The position numbers and the translations under genes were made by a program. Below are positions 30,538 through 38,347 of a DNA stretch of 43,633 bases, piece by piece. Each line of letters starts with the position of its first letter. The stretch's first letter is position 1. Source of the stretch: Acidobacteriota bacterium (lineage in GTDB: Bacteria; Acidobacteriota; Vicinamibacteria; Fen-336); contig JAJDNV010000023.1 of NCBI GenBank assembly GCA_022340545.1, positions 1 to 43,633 on the forward strand, given 5' to 3'. Under the pieces are notes generated by a model. It did no database searches and was not told the origin of the DNA. It saw only the letters and a program-made list of their open reading frames with translations.

Positions 30538-31071
30538 TCACCTTCTCGTGTAGATGCCGACGAAGGCGTCCGTCCAGCTCCGGCCGTCGTCGCTGGAGGT
30601 TCGCCAGTGTTGCTTCACCTGGCCCGTGGACAGCTTCTCCCAGCTGATCTCGTGACGCACGGTCGTTCCGTCGGGCTGCGTCATGTCCTGGCTCATCACC
30701 ATGCGTCCGTCCTTCAAGCCCCCGACGAGCTCGAGCAGGAGGCCTCCGTTGTCCACCCAGGTCTGGTGCCACTGGCCGTCGCGGCCGTAGACGTTGAAGC
30801 TGCGGCCCGCGTACGAGCGGGTGGCGGACGTCCAACTCTCCCGGAGGACGCAGCCCCCCAGGATGATCTCGATGCGGCTCGTCCCCGCCGGCGTCCCGTC
30901 GGGCTGGGTCACGTCCCAGTCGCCGACCCAGAAATCGAACTGACGGTGCTCGGGGCCGGAGCACGGCGGAGGTGCCTCCGTCTCCTGGGCCCGCGCGGGA
31001 GACACCGCGAGAAGAAGTGCGCCCGAGAGCACGTGGACGGCGACCCAGCGACACGACATCCCATTCTTCAT
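30538..31071 (-). CDS. Secreted DUF1579-like (lipocalin-like) protein
   Basis: A 177-residue protein with a signal peptide (WVAVHVLSGALLLAVSPARAQ, residues 9-29). The mature part opens with HRQFDFWVGDWDVTQPDG, the marker of a lipocalin-like group of small secreted proteins related to DUF1579. Conserved later parts are IEIILGGCVLRESW, GRSFNVYGRDGQWHQTWVDN and the tail. The family has no established function; members may bind small ligands. ATG 31071 has GGAGGGAG at the right distance; upstream codons do not form a signal. A -10-like TAGGAT lies at 31112-31107 on its strand, back to back with the promoter of the sulfatase fusion. Confidence 0.75.
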   Translation of the reverse strand: MKNGMSCRWVAVHVLSGALLLAVSPARAQETEAPPPCSGPEHRQFDFWVGDWDVTQPDGTPAGTSRIEIILGGCVLRESWTSATRSYAGRSFNVYGRDGQWHQTWVDNGGLLLELVGGLKDGRMVMSQDMTQPDGTTVRHEISWEKLSTGQVKQHWRTSSDDGRSWTDAFVGIYTRR

Positions 31072-31142
31072 GGACTCCCTCCGCCCGTGGGTGTTTGGAT
31101 GCCACCATCCTACCGGAATCGGTGGAAGAGGGGCGGGTGGCC

Positions 31143-31171
31143 TTGACGGTCGCTCACGGGGGCGCCAGAGT
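31143..31171 (+). promoter_or_regulatory. Promoter of the sulfatase/lactamase fusion gene
   Basis: TTGACG (31143-31148) and CAGAGT (31166-31171) are spaced by 17 nt. The -10 ends 10 nt before the ATG at 31181 and no ribosome site is present, so the transcript would have a leader of only about three bases. Confidence 0.5.
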
Positions 31172-31180
31172 TGGGTCGCC

Positions 31181-33337
31181 ATGCTGAGAACAGACCGCCT
31201 TTTTCTCGCCCTGGCGTGCCTCATCGCGGCGCCGCTCGCGGCCGAGGAGAGACCGAACATCGTCTTCATCCTCGTGGACGACCTCGGCTACATGGACATC
31301 GGGGCCAACAACCCCGACACGTTCTACGAGACCCCGAACATCGATCGTCTGGCCGCCACCGGGATGCGGTTCACCGATGGCTACGCGGCCAACCCCGTCT
31401 GCTCGCCGACGCGCTACAGCATCATGACCGGTCGCTACCCCACGCGGGTCGGGGCCACCAACTTCTTCTCGGGCACGCGCGAGGAGCGGTATCGGCCGGC
31501 CCCCCTCCACGATCGCATGCCCCTCGAGGAGGTGACCATCGCCGAGGCCCTGCGGGAGGCGGGGTACCGCACCTTCTTCGCCGGCAAGTGGCACCTGGGC
31601 CCCACGGAGGAGTACTGGCCGGAGGCGCAGGGCTTCGAGGTGAACAAGGGGGGGCACGCCGGCGGCGGCCCCTTCGGTGGGAAGAAGTATTTCTCCCCGT
31701 ACGGGAACCCTCGTCTGGAGGACGGCCCGGAGGGCGAGCACCTGCCCGACCGTCTGGCCAACGAGACGGTGGCGTTCATTAGAGAGCACCGTGCGGAGCC
31801 CTTCCTGGCCTATCTCTCCTTCTACTCGGTGCACACCCCGCTCCTGGGTCGGCCCGATCTGGTTGAGAAGTACGAGGACAAGGTCGAGCGGTTGGGCCTC
31901 GCGGATCAGGAGGAGTTCGCGGGGGAGGAGCAGGTCTGGCCGGTGGAGAAACCCCGGCGGGTCCGCATTCTTCAGAGGCACGCCGTCTACGCCGCGATGG
32001 TCGAGGCCATGGACCGGGCCGTGGGCAAGGTTCTCGACGAGCTGGAGGACCTCGGCCTCGAGGAGCGGACCGTTGTCTTCTTCATGTCGGACAACGGCGG
32101 GCTCGCCACCGCGGAGGGCTCCCCGACCAGCAACCGGCCCCTGCGTGGAGGCAAGGGCTGGCTGTACGAAGGAGGGATCCGCGAGCCCATGCTGATCCGA
32201 GCCCCCGGCCTCACCCGGCCCGGAAGCGTGTCGCGGGCGCCGGTGATCAGCACTGACTTCTACCCGACGATCCTGGAGCTCGCGGGCCTCCCCGCCCGCC
32301 CGGGACAGCACCGGGACGGCGTCTCGCTCGTGCCGCTTCTCGAGGGCCGGACGAGGCTCCCGCACGAGGCCCTGTTCTGGCACTACCCCCACTACAGCAA
32401 CCAGGGCGGCTTCCCGGGTGGCGCGGTGCGCGTGGGCCCCTGGAAACTGATCGAGCGTTACGAGGACGGCCGCGTTCACCTCTTCCATCTCGGGAACGAC
32501 CCCGCAGAGCAACGGGATCTCGCGGAGCACGAGCCGGGACGGGTCACGACGATGCGCGCGCGGCTCCACGAGTGGTACCGGGACGTGGGGGCACGCTTCC
32601 TCCGGCCTCGGGAGGGCGGTCCCAGGCCCTGGTCACCCGCCGCGGGGGCTCGACCCGTAGCCAGGCGCGAGGTGATCCGCGAGGACCTCGAGGTCGAGTG
32701 GCTGGCCGACGGCGTCTGGCGGCACATTTCCGGGCACGAGCTGGAGGATTTCGGCCGGGTCCTGGCCAACGGGCTGGTGGTCGTGTCGGGCGGCGAGGCC
32801 GCCTTCGTCGACACGCCCTGGACGGACGACCAGACCCGGACGCTGGCCGCATGGGTCGAAGAGCGGCTCGGTGCTCGTCTCACCACGGTGATCCCGACCC
32901 ACTCCCACGTCGATTGCATGGGAGGCCTCGCCGCTGCGCACGCGCTCGGTGCTCGCTCGTACGCCTTCCGGAAGACCGTGGCCTTCGCGAGGCGGGACGG
33001 GCTTCCGGTTCCCCAGGAGGCCTTTGACGGCGAGCTCGACATCCCGCTGGGCTCCCGGGTCCTCGAGGTCCGGTTCATGGGACCCGGCCACACGCTCGAC
33101 GTCGTCACCGTCTGGATTCCCGACGTCCGGCTGCTGTTTGGCGGAGATCTGGTGCGATCGGCGTCTGCGAGCTCGCTCGGCTTCACCCGGGAGGCCGATC
33201 TCGAGGGCTGGCCGGCCAGCATCGAGGCCCTCCGACGCGAGTACGGCGAGGCCGCCCTCATCGTCCCCGGCCACGGGCGTCCGGGGGGAACGGAGCTCTT
33301 CACCCACACCCTGGAGCTACTCGCCGAGCCGCGCTGA
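31181..33337 (+). CDS. Secreted sulfatase fused to a subclass-B1-like metallo-beta-lactamase domain
   Basis: A 718-residue single frame. Residues 1-21 are a signal peptide. Residues 24-480 form an arylsulfatase: PNIVFILVDDLGYMDIG (Asp33, Asp34), NPVCSPTRYSIMTGR with Cys74 as the formylglycine site (CSPTR), FFAGKWHLG, and FFMSDNGG with the late metal Asp-Asn. Residues about 498-718 match B1 metallo-beta-lactamases along their whole length: LVVVSGGEAAFVDTPWTDDQT, PTHSHVDCMGG (His574, His576, Asp578), GPGHTLDVVTVWIP (His637), LLFGGDLVRSASASSLG (Asp656 where B1 enzymes have the zinc ligand Cys) and IVPGHGRPGG (His698). So the zinc-1 site is intact and the zinc-2 Cys is changed to Asp. I know of no described protein with this combination. 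A linker rich in Pro and Arg joins the domains. Confidence 0.88.
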   Translation: MLRTDRLFLALACLIAAPLAAEERPNIVFILVDDLGYMDIGANNPDTFYETPNIDRLAATGMRFTDGYAANPVCSPTRYSIMTGRYPTRVGATNFFSGTREERYRPAPLHDRMPLEEVTIAEALREAGYRTFFAGKWHLGPTEEYWPEAQGFEVNKGGHAGGGPFGGKKYFSPYGNPRLEDGPEGEHLPDRLANETVAFIREHRAEPFLAYLSFYSVHTPLLGRPDLVEKYEDKVERLGLADQEEFAGEEQVWPVEKPRRVRILQRHAVYAAMVEAMDRAVGKVLDELEDLGLEERTVVFFMSDNGGLATAEGSPTSNRPLRGGKGWLYEGGIREPMLIRAPGLTRPGSVSRAPVISTDFYPTILELAGLPARPGQHRDGVSLVPLLEGRTRLPHEALFWHYPHYSNQGGFPGGAVRVGPWKLIERYEDGRVHLFHLGNDPAEQRDLAEHEPGRVTTMRARLHEWYRDVGARFLRPREGGPRPWSPAAGARPVARREVIREDLEVEWLADGVWRHISGHELEDFGRVLANGLVVVSGGEAAFVDTPWTDDQTRTLAAWVEERLGARLTTVIPTHSHVDCMGGLAAAHALGARSYAFRKTVAFARRDGLPVPQEAFDGELDIPLGSRVLEVRFMGPGHTLDVVTVWIPDVRLLFGGDLVRSASASSLGFTREADLEGWPASIEALRREYGEAALIVPGHGRPGGTELFTHTLELLAEPR

Positions 33338-33392
33338 AGGCGAGCGGACGACCCGTGACGTCTGGGCTAGACTGACGTCCAGGGAGGAGAGC

Positions 33393-33698
33393 GTGGCCGA
33401 CGACGACGCCCCGAAGACCGCCTACGAGATCGTCCTCGAGCGATTGAAGAAGCAGGACCGCGAGGAAGGTGTCGAGGAGCGGCCCCTCACCGACGAACAG
33501 AGGGCGGAGATCGCCGGTATCCGCAAGGTCTACGAAGCCCGGCTCGCCGAGCGCGAGATCCTCCACCGGTCGTCGTTGCGCAAGACCGACGACCCCGGCG
33601 AGCGGGAGGTCCTGGAGGAACAGTACCGACGCGACCGGGAGCGGCTCGGCTCCGAGCGGGACGGCAAGATCGAGAAGATCCGCGCTCGAGGATCGTGA
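33393..33698 (+). CDS. Small coiled-coil protein of unknown function
   Basis: A 101-residue, highly charged protein. It starts at GTG (ADDDAPKTAYEIVLERLKKQDREEG) after AGGGAGGAG with good spacing. Two long helices follow: LTDEQRAEIAGIRKVYEARLAEREILHRSS and PGEREVLEEQYRRDRERLGSERDGKIEKIRA. The heptad-like charge pattern predicts a helical hairpin or coiled coil. There is no Cys, signal peptide or membrane helix. I recognise no named family, though similar short charged proteins are annotated as hypothetical in deltaproteobacteria and acidobacteria. A -10-like TAGACT lies at 33368-33373. It is convergent with glgC and follows the sulfatase fusion by 55 bp. Confidence 0.7.
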   Translation: MADDDAPKTAYEIVLERLKKQDREEGVEERPLTDEQRAEIAGIRKVYEARLAEREILHRSSLRKTDDPGEREVLEEQYRRDRERLGSERDGKIEKIRARGS

Positions 33699-33728
33699 GG
33701 CTGTGACTCCAGGCGCGCGAGGGGACCG

Positions 33729-34982
33729 TCAGATCCGGGCGCCGTCGGGCACCACGCCCCCTTTGGGGACGATCACGATGCCGTCCCGGATGAAGTAGCC
33801 GTCCCCGTCCTCCTCCTGGACGCCTTTTTCGTTGACGATGTGCACACCGCGCCCGACCCGGGCGTTCTTGTCGACGATGGCCCGCTCGACGACGGAATCC
33901 CCGCCGACGCCCACCGGAGGGAGGCCCCGACGCTCGGCGCGCTCGATCTCCTTGATCGACTCGTAGAAGTCGGCGCCAAGGACCAGGCTGTCCCGAACGC
34001 GTGTCCCGTGGCCGATCCGGCTGCGGATCCCGATCACCGATCGCTCGATCTCGGCACCCATCAGGATGCAGCCCTCGGAGACGAGCGCGCTCCGCAAGGT
34101 GCAATCCTCGACCTTGGTCGAGGGCAGGAAGCGGGGGTGGGTGTAGACAGGTCGTTTCGCGTCGTGGAAGTCGAACGGGGGCACCGCCTCACACAGATCG
34201 AGGTTGGCCTGGTAGTAAGCGGCGATCGTCCCCACGTCCTCCCAGTAGCCTTCGAAGAAGTACGCCTGCACACGCATCTCGTCGATCGCCCACGGGATCA
34301 CGTGGCGGCCGAAATCGACCAGATTCGGATCGTCCACCGCCCGCCCCAGCGCCTCGCGGCCGAACAAGTAGATGCCCATCGACGCCAGGAAGGCCTTGCC
34401 GTGGCCGGGGACGTCGGACTCGAGATCGCCCAGCCGCTCGGGGCCCGGCTTTTCCTCGAAGTGCACGATCCGTCCGTCCCGGTCGATCTTGAGAATGCCG
34501 AAGCCCGAGGTCTGCTCGGCGGGCACCGGGATCACCCCCACGGTGGCGTCGGCACCGCTCTTCCGGTGAGTCTCGCCCATCTTCCGGAAGTCCATCTGGT
34601 AGAGCTGGTCGCCGGAGAGAATCAGCACATCCTTCGACCGGTGAGTGCGCAGGTGGCGCCGGACCTGCCGCACTGCATCCGCCGTGCCCTGGAACCACTC
34701 CGAGCGGTCCCCGGTCTGCTCGGCAGCGAGGATGCTGACGAAGCCGGGGCTGAAGTTGTCGAAGCTGTAGGTGAGGGAAATGTGCTTGTTCAGGCTCTCC
34801 GAGTTGTACTGCGTCAGGACGAAGATCCGCCGGAGGTTCGAGTTGAGGCAGTTGCTGATCGGGATGTCGATGAGGCGGTACTTCCCGCCGATCGGCACCG
34901 CCGGCTTCGAGCGCTCGTGGGTGAGGGGAAAGAGCCGGGTTCCCCGGCCGCCCCCAAGGATGACGGCGAGGGCATCGTCCAT
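33729..34982 (-). CDS. glgC: Glucose-1-phosphate adenylyltransferase (ADP-glucose pyrophosphorylase)
   Basis: A 417-residue enzyme close to the family length. It makes ADP-glucose from glucose 1-phosphate and ATP, the committed step of bacterial glycogen synthesis. Marks are AVILGGGRGTRLFPLTHERSKPAVPIGGKYRLIDIPISNC (nucleotide loop and allosteric site), LILSGDQLYQMDFRKM (catalytic Asp), FGILKIDRDGRIVHFEEKP (substrate Lys region) and a left-handed beta-helix C-terminus (SEGCILMGAEIERSVIGIRSRIG). The Arg/Lys of the N-terminal allosteric region are present, so regulation by sugar phosphates is likely. Spacing to the divergent EI24 gene is 73 bp. No ribosome site is seen before the ATG; a TTGACA/GAGAAT promoter at 34992-35022 would give a very short leader. 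No other glg genes are in the window. Confidence 0.95.
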   Translation of the reverse strand: MDDALAVILGGGRGTRLFPLTHERSKPAVPIGGKYRLIDIPISNCLNSNLRRIFVLTQYNSESLNKHISLTYSFDNFSPGFVSILAAEQTGDRSEWFQGTADAVRQVRRHLRTHRSKDVLILSGDQLYQMDFRKMGETHRKSGADATVGVIPVPAEQTSGFGILKIDRDGRIVHFEEKPGPERLGDLESDVPGHGKAFLASMGIYLFGREALGRAVDDPNLVDFGRHVIPWAIDEMRVQAYFFEGYWEDVGTIAAYYQANLDLCEAVPPFDFHDAKRPVYTHPRFLPSTKVEDCTLRSALVSEGCILMGAEIERSVIGIRSRIGHGTRVRDSLVLGADFYESIKEIERAERRGLPPVGVGGDSVVERAIVDKNARVGRGVHIVNEKGVQEEDGDGYFIRDGIVIVPKGGVVPDGARI

Positions 34983-34991
34983 GGCGGGCGC

Positions 34992-35022
34992 ATTCTCCCA
35001 CGTGGCCGCGTCGCGGTGTCAA
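34992..35022 (-). promoter_or_regulatory. glgC promoter candidate, nearly leaderless
   Basis: A perfect TTGACA (35022-35017) and GAGAAT (34997-34992) are separated by 19 nt on the minus strand. The -10 ends 10 nt before the glgC ATG. The long spacer makes it weaker than ideal. It overlaps the control region of the divergent EI24 gene. Confidence 0.45.
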
Positions 35023-35040
35023 GCAAACGTGCGTTTCTGG

Positions 35041-35046
35041 TAGGCT
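35041..35046 (+). promoter_or_regulatory. -10-like TAGGCT before the EI24-domain gene
   Basis: TAGGCT ends 10 nt before the ATG at 35056 and there is no ribosome site. A -35 is not evident. It sits back to back with the glgC promoter in a 73-bp region. Confidence 0.4.
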
Positions 35047-35055
35047 GAGCGCCCC

Positions 35056-35835
35056 ATGTCGGAGCCACCCCCCCGCCCCGGTCTGGTGCGACGCGTCGCC
35101 GCCGGCGCGTGGCACGTGCCCGCCGGGTTCGCCATCCTCGTGAGGACCCCGCGGCTCTGGCCCCTCGCCGCGGTTCCCGTGGTCCTCGCGGCCCTCCTCG
35201 TGTTCCTCGGGGCGGTGCTCGGCATCTTCCTCATCCCCCGGGTCGAGGCGCAGGTCGGCCCGACCCCGGGGGCGTATCCGGTCTGGATCGAGCTTCCGGC
35301 GAGCCTTCTCCTCTGGACGGCAATGATCGGGACCGGCGTCTTCCTGGGCCTCGGCGTCGCCCTGCTGCTGGCGACACCGGCTCTCGAGCAGCTCTCGCGA
35401 CAGGTCGAGGTCCGTGTCCGGGGCGCCCCGGTCGACTCCAGTCGCAGTCTCGTCTGGGAGCTCGCCCAGTCGCTCCGGGGAGGTTTCTACTTCCTGCTGG
35501 CCGCGCCCGGCGTCTTCCTGCTCGGGTTGATCCCGGTGATCGGGCCGCTCTTCTCCGTACTCTGGGGAGGACGGGCAGTCGCCCTTCAGATGACCGACCC
35601 CGCGCTGACCCGCCGGGGCCTCTCGCTGCGCGATCGCTGGCGCTGGCACCGGGAGTGGCTTCCGGAGAGCCAGGGGTTCGGCCTCGCCGGGATGATCGGC
35701 CTCCTCGTCCCCTTCGCCAACCTGCTGCTCGGTCCCGCCCTCGTCGCGGGCGGGACCCTGATGGTCCTGTCCCTGGAGTCGCTGGGCTCACCGGAGGCCC
35801 CCGAGACTCCGGCGCCCCGGGACACTACAAGCTGA
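35056..35835 (+). CDS. EI24/CysZ-like membrane protein
   Basis: A 259-residue membrane protein. The opening RRVAAGAWHVPAGFAILVRTPRLWPLAAVPVVLAALLV is the typical first part of EI24-domain proteins (a short re-entrant helix, then the first long helix). A long second hydrophobic part (PASLLLWTAMIGTGVFLGLGVALLLATPALEQLSRQVE) is followed by a paired helical region (GGFYFLLAAPGVFLLGLIPVIGPLFSVLW) and RDRWRWHREWLPESQGFGLAGMIGLLVPFANLLLGPALVAGGTLM. E. coli CysZ, the best known member, takes up sulfate; many EI24 proteins have no known function. No cys genes are nearby, so I do not use that symbol. Its end overlaps the convergent PDZ gene by 11 bp. Confidence 0.8.
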   Translation: MSEPPPRPGLVRRVAAGAWHVPAGFAILVRTPRLWPLAAVPVVLAALLVFLGAVLGIFLIPRVEAQVGPTPGAYPVWIELPASLLLWTAMIGTGVFLGLGVALLLATPALEQLSRQVEVRVRGAPVDSSRSLVWELAQSLRGGFYFLLAAPGVFLLGLIPVIGPLFSVLWGGRAVALQMTDPALTRRGLSLRDRWRWHREWLPESQGFGLAGMIGLLVPFANLLLGPALVAGGTLMVLSLESLGSPEAPETPAPRDTTS

Positions 35836-36781
35836 CCCCGGCTCCGCGCCGGCGGATCATCGTCGGCTTCTCTAGCTCGGGCAGGGTGACCTCGACGTCC
35901 AGCGCCTTCCCGTCCCTCTGCAGCTTCATCGTCTTCGCGCTTCCGCCCTCGGCCTCCCGAACCTGCTTGCGGAGCTGAGCCCCGTCACGGATTGCCGTCC
36001 CGTCGAACTCGAGAACGACGTCACCGGCCTTGATCCCGGCCTTCGACGCCGGGGTGTCCGGCTCGACCGCGGTCACGAGGACGCCCTCGTCGGAGGCCAG
36101 GCCGAAGTACTCGGCGAGCTGGTCCCCGAGGTCGATGTAGCGGATCCCCAGCCGCGGCCGCCAGGGGCCCAGGCTCATCGTGAAGTCGTGACCATCGTCG
36201 CCGTGCCACCGAAAGACGCGGGGGCCCGCCCCGGGCGGCAGCCCCGGCACCACCTCGAAGTCGAAGTCCTCGATGTCGAGGTCCTCGATCTCGGGAACGA
36301 CCACCTGGCCCGGCCCGACGGAGAGCCCATGAGGCCAATTCCCGGCGTGGGGCAGGTGATGACGGCGGGTGAGCGTCGCGGTGAGCGTCCGCGCCGCGCC
36401 GTCGCGCTTCACCTCGATGTCCACTTCGCGGCCGGCCGGCGTCTCGCGCACGAGCCGCGCCAGCTGCCGTGCACTCCGCACGTCCTCCCCGTCGAAGCGG
36501 ACGATGACGTCGCCGTCCTCGAGGCCCGCCTTCTCCGCCGCGCTGTCGGGCTGCACGGTCTGAACCTTTGCCCCTCGCACCGCGCCCTCGGGGTCTTCGA
36601 GGCCGACGCCCAGGTAGCCGCCGCTCCCAGCACCGCCGATCTCGATCCTCTCCGTGATGATCTTCCTGCTGCGCTCCTCGTCTTTGTCCTTCTCTTCGGC
36701 GCGGACACGGCCCGTGCCGGCCACGAGCACGGCCAGCAGGAAGCAGCAGACGCCCAGTACCAGAGTGGCCGAACGCTTCAT
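35825..36781 (-). CDS. Exported double-PDZ protein
   Basis: A 318-residue periplasmic protein with a signal peptide (residues 1-28, ending VRAEE) and two PDZ domains. PDZ1 (about 54-138) has GGYLGVGLEDPEG, AAEKAGLEDGDVIVRFDGEDV and the helix SARQLARLVRE. PDZ2 (about 210-305) has LAEYFGLASDEGVLVTAVEPDTPASKAGIKAGDVVLEFDGTAI and an equivalent helix. The carboxylate loop of PDZ1 is YLGV. There is no serine-protease domain as in DegP/HtrA, so it would be an adaptor or sensor that binds C-termini. A Gly/His/Pro linker (RRHHLPHAGNWPHG) separates the domains. AAGGAGG precedes the ATG. The gene is followed by the convergent EI24 gene with overlapping stops; the 126-bp repeats lie upstream. Confidence 0.85.
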   Translation of the reverse strand: MKRSATLVLGVCCFLLAVLVAGTGRVRAEEKDKDEERSRKIITERIEIGGAGSGGYLGVGLEDPEGAVRGAKVQTVQPDSAAEKAGLEDGDVIVRFDGEDVRSARQLARLVRETPAGREVDIEVKRDGAARTLTATLTRRHHLPHAGNWPHGLSVGPGQVVVPEIEDLDIEDFDFEVVPGLPPGAGPRVFRWHGDDGHDFTMSLGPWRPRLGIRYIDLGDQLAEYFGLASDEGVLVTAVEPDTPASKAGIKAGDVVLEFDGTAIRDGAQLRKQVREAEGGSAKTMKLQRDGKALDVEVTLPELEKPTMIRRRGAGVSL

Positions 36782-36845
36782 GAGACCTCCTTGCAGCTTG
36801 CCGTCGACACCCCTTGGACGCAGCCTGCCCTCAGAAGGTCGGACT

Positions 36846-37133
36846 ACCAGGCCCGGGCTCGCCCCCGTGTCCTCTCCCTGGGGACACGGGGGCGTAAAGG
36901 GCCTATCCCAAGCCTTTCCCTCCCCCTACGTGGGGAGGGTTAGGGAAGGGGGTCGATGAATGACTGTGCACACCCGGCCTAGGCTCGCCCGCGTGTCCCT
37001 TCCCTGGGGACACGCGGGCGTACAGGCCCTATCTCAAGCATTTCCCTCCCCCTACGTGGGGAGGGATAGGGTGGGGGGTCGATGAATGATTGTGCACACC
37101 AGGCCCAGGCTCGCCCCCGTGTCCCCTCCCTGG
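36846..37133. repeat. 126-bp tandem repeats with two hairpins each (2.3 copies)
   Basis: Units start at 36846, 36972 and 37098 (exact 126-bp spacing); the third stops at about 37133, 8 bp before the next gene's stop codon. Each full unit has hairpin one (unit 1 arms 36860-36872 and 36882-36894, 13 bp perfect; unit 2 arms 36986-36998 and 37008-37020) and hairpin two (CCCTCCCC/GGGGAGGG around CTACGT, 36918-36939 and 37044-37065). In hairpin one the pair C36865-G36889 of unit 1 is G36991-C37015 in unit 2, a compensatory change that keeps the stem. This fills the 359-bp gap between the PDZ gene and the Lon-N-like gene. The hairpin-two sequence recalls intergenic palindromes of other GC-rich bacteria. 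Confidence 0.85.
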
Positions 37134-37140
37134 TGCGACG

Positions 37141-37779
37141 TCAGTGAACTGCGGTGCTGCCGCCGGCCGGCCCCTCGAGGATGTGGAACTCCAGGATCTC
37201 GATGAGCCGCGTGTAGCGGGTCTCCAGCGTGTGGCAGTCGAGGAGCGACTGCTTCTCTACCGGGCGCAGGCCGAGGCTCTGGCTGAGTGCGTTGACGAGC
37301 AGCTCGTGTGGCAGCTCGCCCTGCAGCACCAGGCTCTTCGGGCCGTCCGCCGCCCGCGCGATGGTGGCCAGGACCCTCTTGCGCAGGCCGTCGAGGGCCT
37401 CGGCGTCTCCCGCTCCGTCGGTCAGGGTCTCGACCGTAGCGAGCCGGTACGGCTCCCCCTCGTGCTCCTCCAGCACCCGAAAGCGCGACTGCGCCCGGAG
37501 GACGATGTTGTAGCGACCGTCCTCGAGACGCTCGTGCTGGGAGATGACCCCGGAGCACCCGATCGAGTAGATGGGAGGCCGCCCTTCGTAGCCCTCCTCC
37601 CAGCCCGGCTTCAGCAGGGTCATCCCGATGGTGCGCTGCGTCCCGAGCACGTCCTCCACCATCTTGCGGTAGCGCGGCTCGAAGATGTGGAGGGGCAGGG
37701 GCATCCCCGGGAAGAGGACCGTGTCGGGGAGGGGAAAGAGAGGAAGAAGCAGGGACGGGCCATCAGGCATCTTGGCCAT
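37141..37779 (-). CDS. Lon N-terminal (LAN) domain protein
   Basis: A 212-residue cytoplasmic protein consisting only of the Lon substrate-binding (N-terminal) domain: LLPLFPLPDTVLFPGMPLPLHIFEPRYRKMVEDVLG is the signature, followed by GCSGVISQHERLEDGRYNIVLRAQSRFRVLE and a helical C-terminus. The AAA and protease parts of Lon are absent, and the length is normal for stand-alone LAN proteins. Such proteins are widespread, and their function is not settled; a chaperone or adaptor role has been suggested. GAGGAG precedes the ATG. It lies 39 bp downstream of erpA on the same strand and is probably co-transcribed. The repeats end just beyond its stop. Confidence 0.88.
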   Translation of the reverse strand: MAKMPDGPSLLLPLFPLPDTVLFPGMPLPLHIFEPRYRKMVEDVLGTQRTIGMTLLKPGWEEGYEGRPPIYSIGCSGVISQHERLEDGRYNIVLRAQSRFRVLEEHEGEPYRLATVETLTDGAGDAEALDGLRKRVLATIARAADGPKSLVLQGELPHELLVNALSQSLGLRPVEKQSLLDCHTLETRYTRLIEILEFHILEGPAGGSTAVH

Positions 37780-37818
37780 TCCCTGCTCCTCGATCGACGG
37801 AGGCGGACCCGGGGTCCG

Positions 37819-38181
37819 TCAGTGCTTCGCGCCCTCCGGCTGCGGCTCGCCCTCCCCCGGGGTGAACGAGTGCCCGCAGCCGCACGTCGACTGGGCGTTG
37901 GGGTTCTTGATCGCGAACCCACCGCCCATCAGGTCTTCCTTGTAGTCCACCTCGGCACCCTCGAGATGGCGCAGGCTCATCGGGTCCACGATCACCTTGA
38001 CGCCCTCGGCCTCGATGACCTGGTCGCCTTCGCTGATCTCGTCGAGGACCATCCCGTACTGGAAGCCGGAGCACCCACCTCCCTGCACGTAGATCCGGAG
38101 CCCGCCCTCGGGTAGATTCTCCTTCTCCTGCTCGAGAATGCCCTTGACCTTGTCGGCCGCCTTCGTGGTCAGCGTGATCAT
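37819..38181 (-). CDS. erpA: A-type iron-sulfur cluster carrier ErpA/IscA
   Basis: A 120-residue protein of the HesB/IscA family. The three cluster-binding cysteines are Cys37 ([12 protein letters not shown]), Cys100 and Cys102 (STCGCGHSF). The segment [21 protein letters not shown] and the tail FAIKNPNAQ are typical. It carries 2Fe-2S or 4Fe-4S clusters to target proteins. A C-terminal extension of about 15 polar residues ([13 protein letters not shown]) is longer than usual. ErpA and IscA/SufA are hard to tell apart by sequence; no isc or suf genes are in the window, so the symbol is tentative. AGGAGA precedes the ATG. The promoter upstream contains a palindrome (38260-38275), and the orphan NuoF-like gene is divergent. 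Confidence 0.88.
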   Translation of the reverse strand: MITLTTKAADKVKGILEQEKENLPEGGLRIYVQGGGCSGFQYGMVLDEISEGDQVIEAEGVKVIVDPMSLRHLEGAEVDYKEDLMGGGFAIKNPNAQSTCGCGHSFTPGEGEPQPEGAKH

Positions 38182-38255
38182 GCCTGCGTCTCTCCTGTTC
38201 TGCCTTGAGATGCCGACGACCCAGCCCGAACGGCCGAGCCCCGGGTAGTCCTTCT

Positions 38256-38284
38256 ATCCTAGTCCATCTGGACTAATTTGTGAA
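38256..38284 (-). promoter_or_regulatory. erpA promoter with palindromic operator in the spacer
   Basis: On the minus strand TTCACA (38284-38279) and TAGGAT (38261-38256) are 17 nt apart, giving a leader of about 68 nt before erpA. The spacer holds TAGTCCA-TC-TGGACTA (38260-38275), a perfect 7-bp inverted repeat. A related half-site, AAGTCCATT, lies near 38325-38333. The position implies repression. An iron-sulfur sensing Rrf2/IscR-type regulator is the likely binder by context only. Confidence 0.65.
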
Positions 38285-38347
38285 GATTCAAGCGAGATTG
38301 GGGCCAGCATCCGCTCGGTCCCCTAAGTCCATTACAATGAGGACCCT

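Noticed and set aside
31181-33337. Two adjacent genes merged by a frameshift
   Set aside because: The frame is continuous, no ribosome site or start codon in good context lies at the junction, and the linker has the same codon use as both domains.
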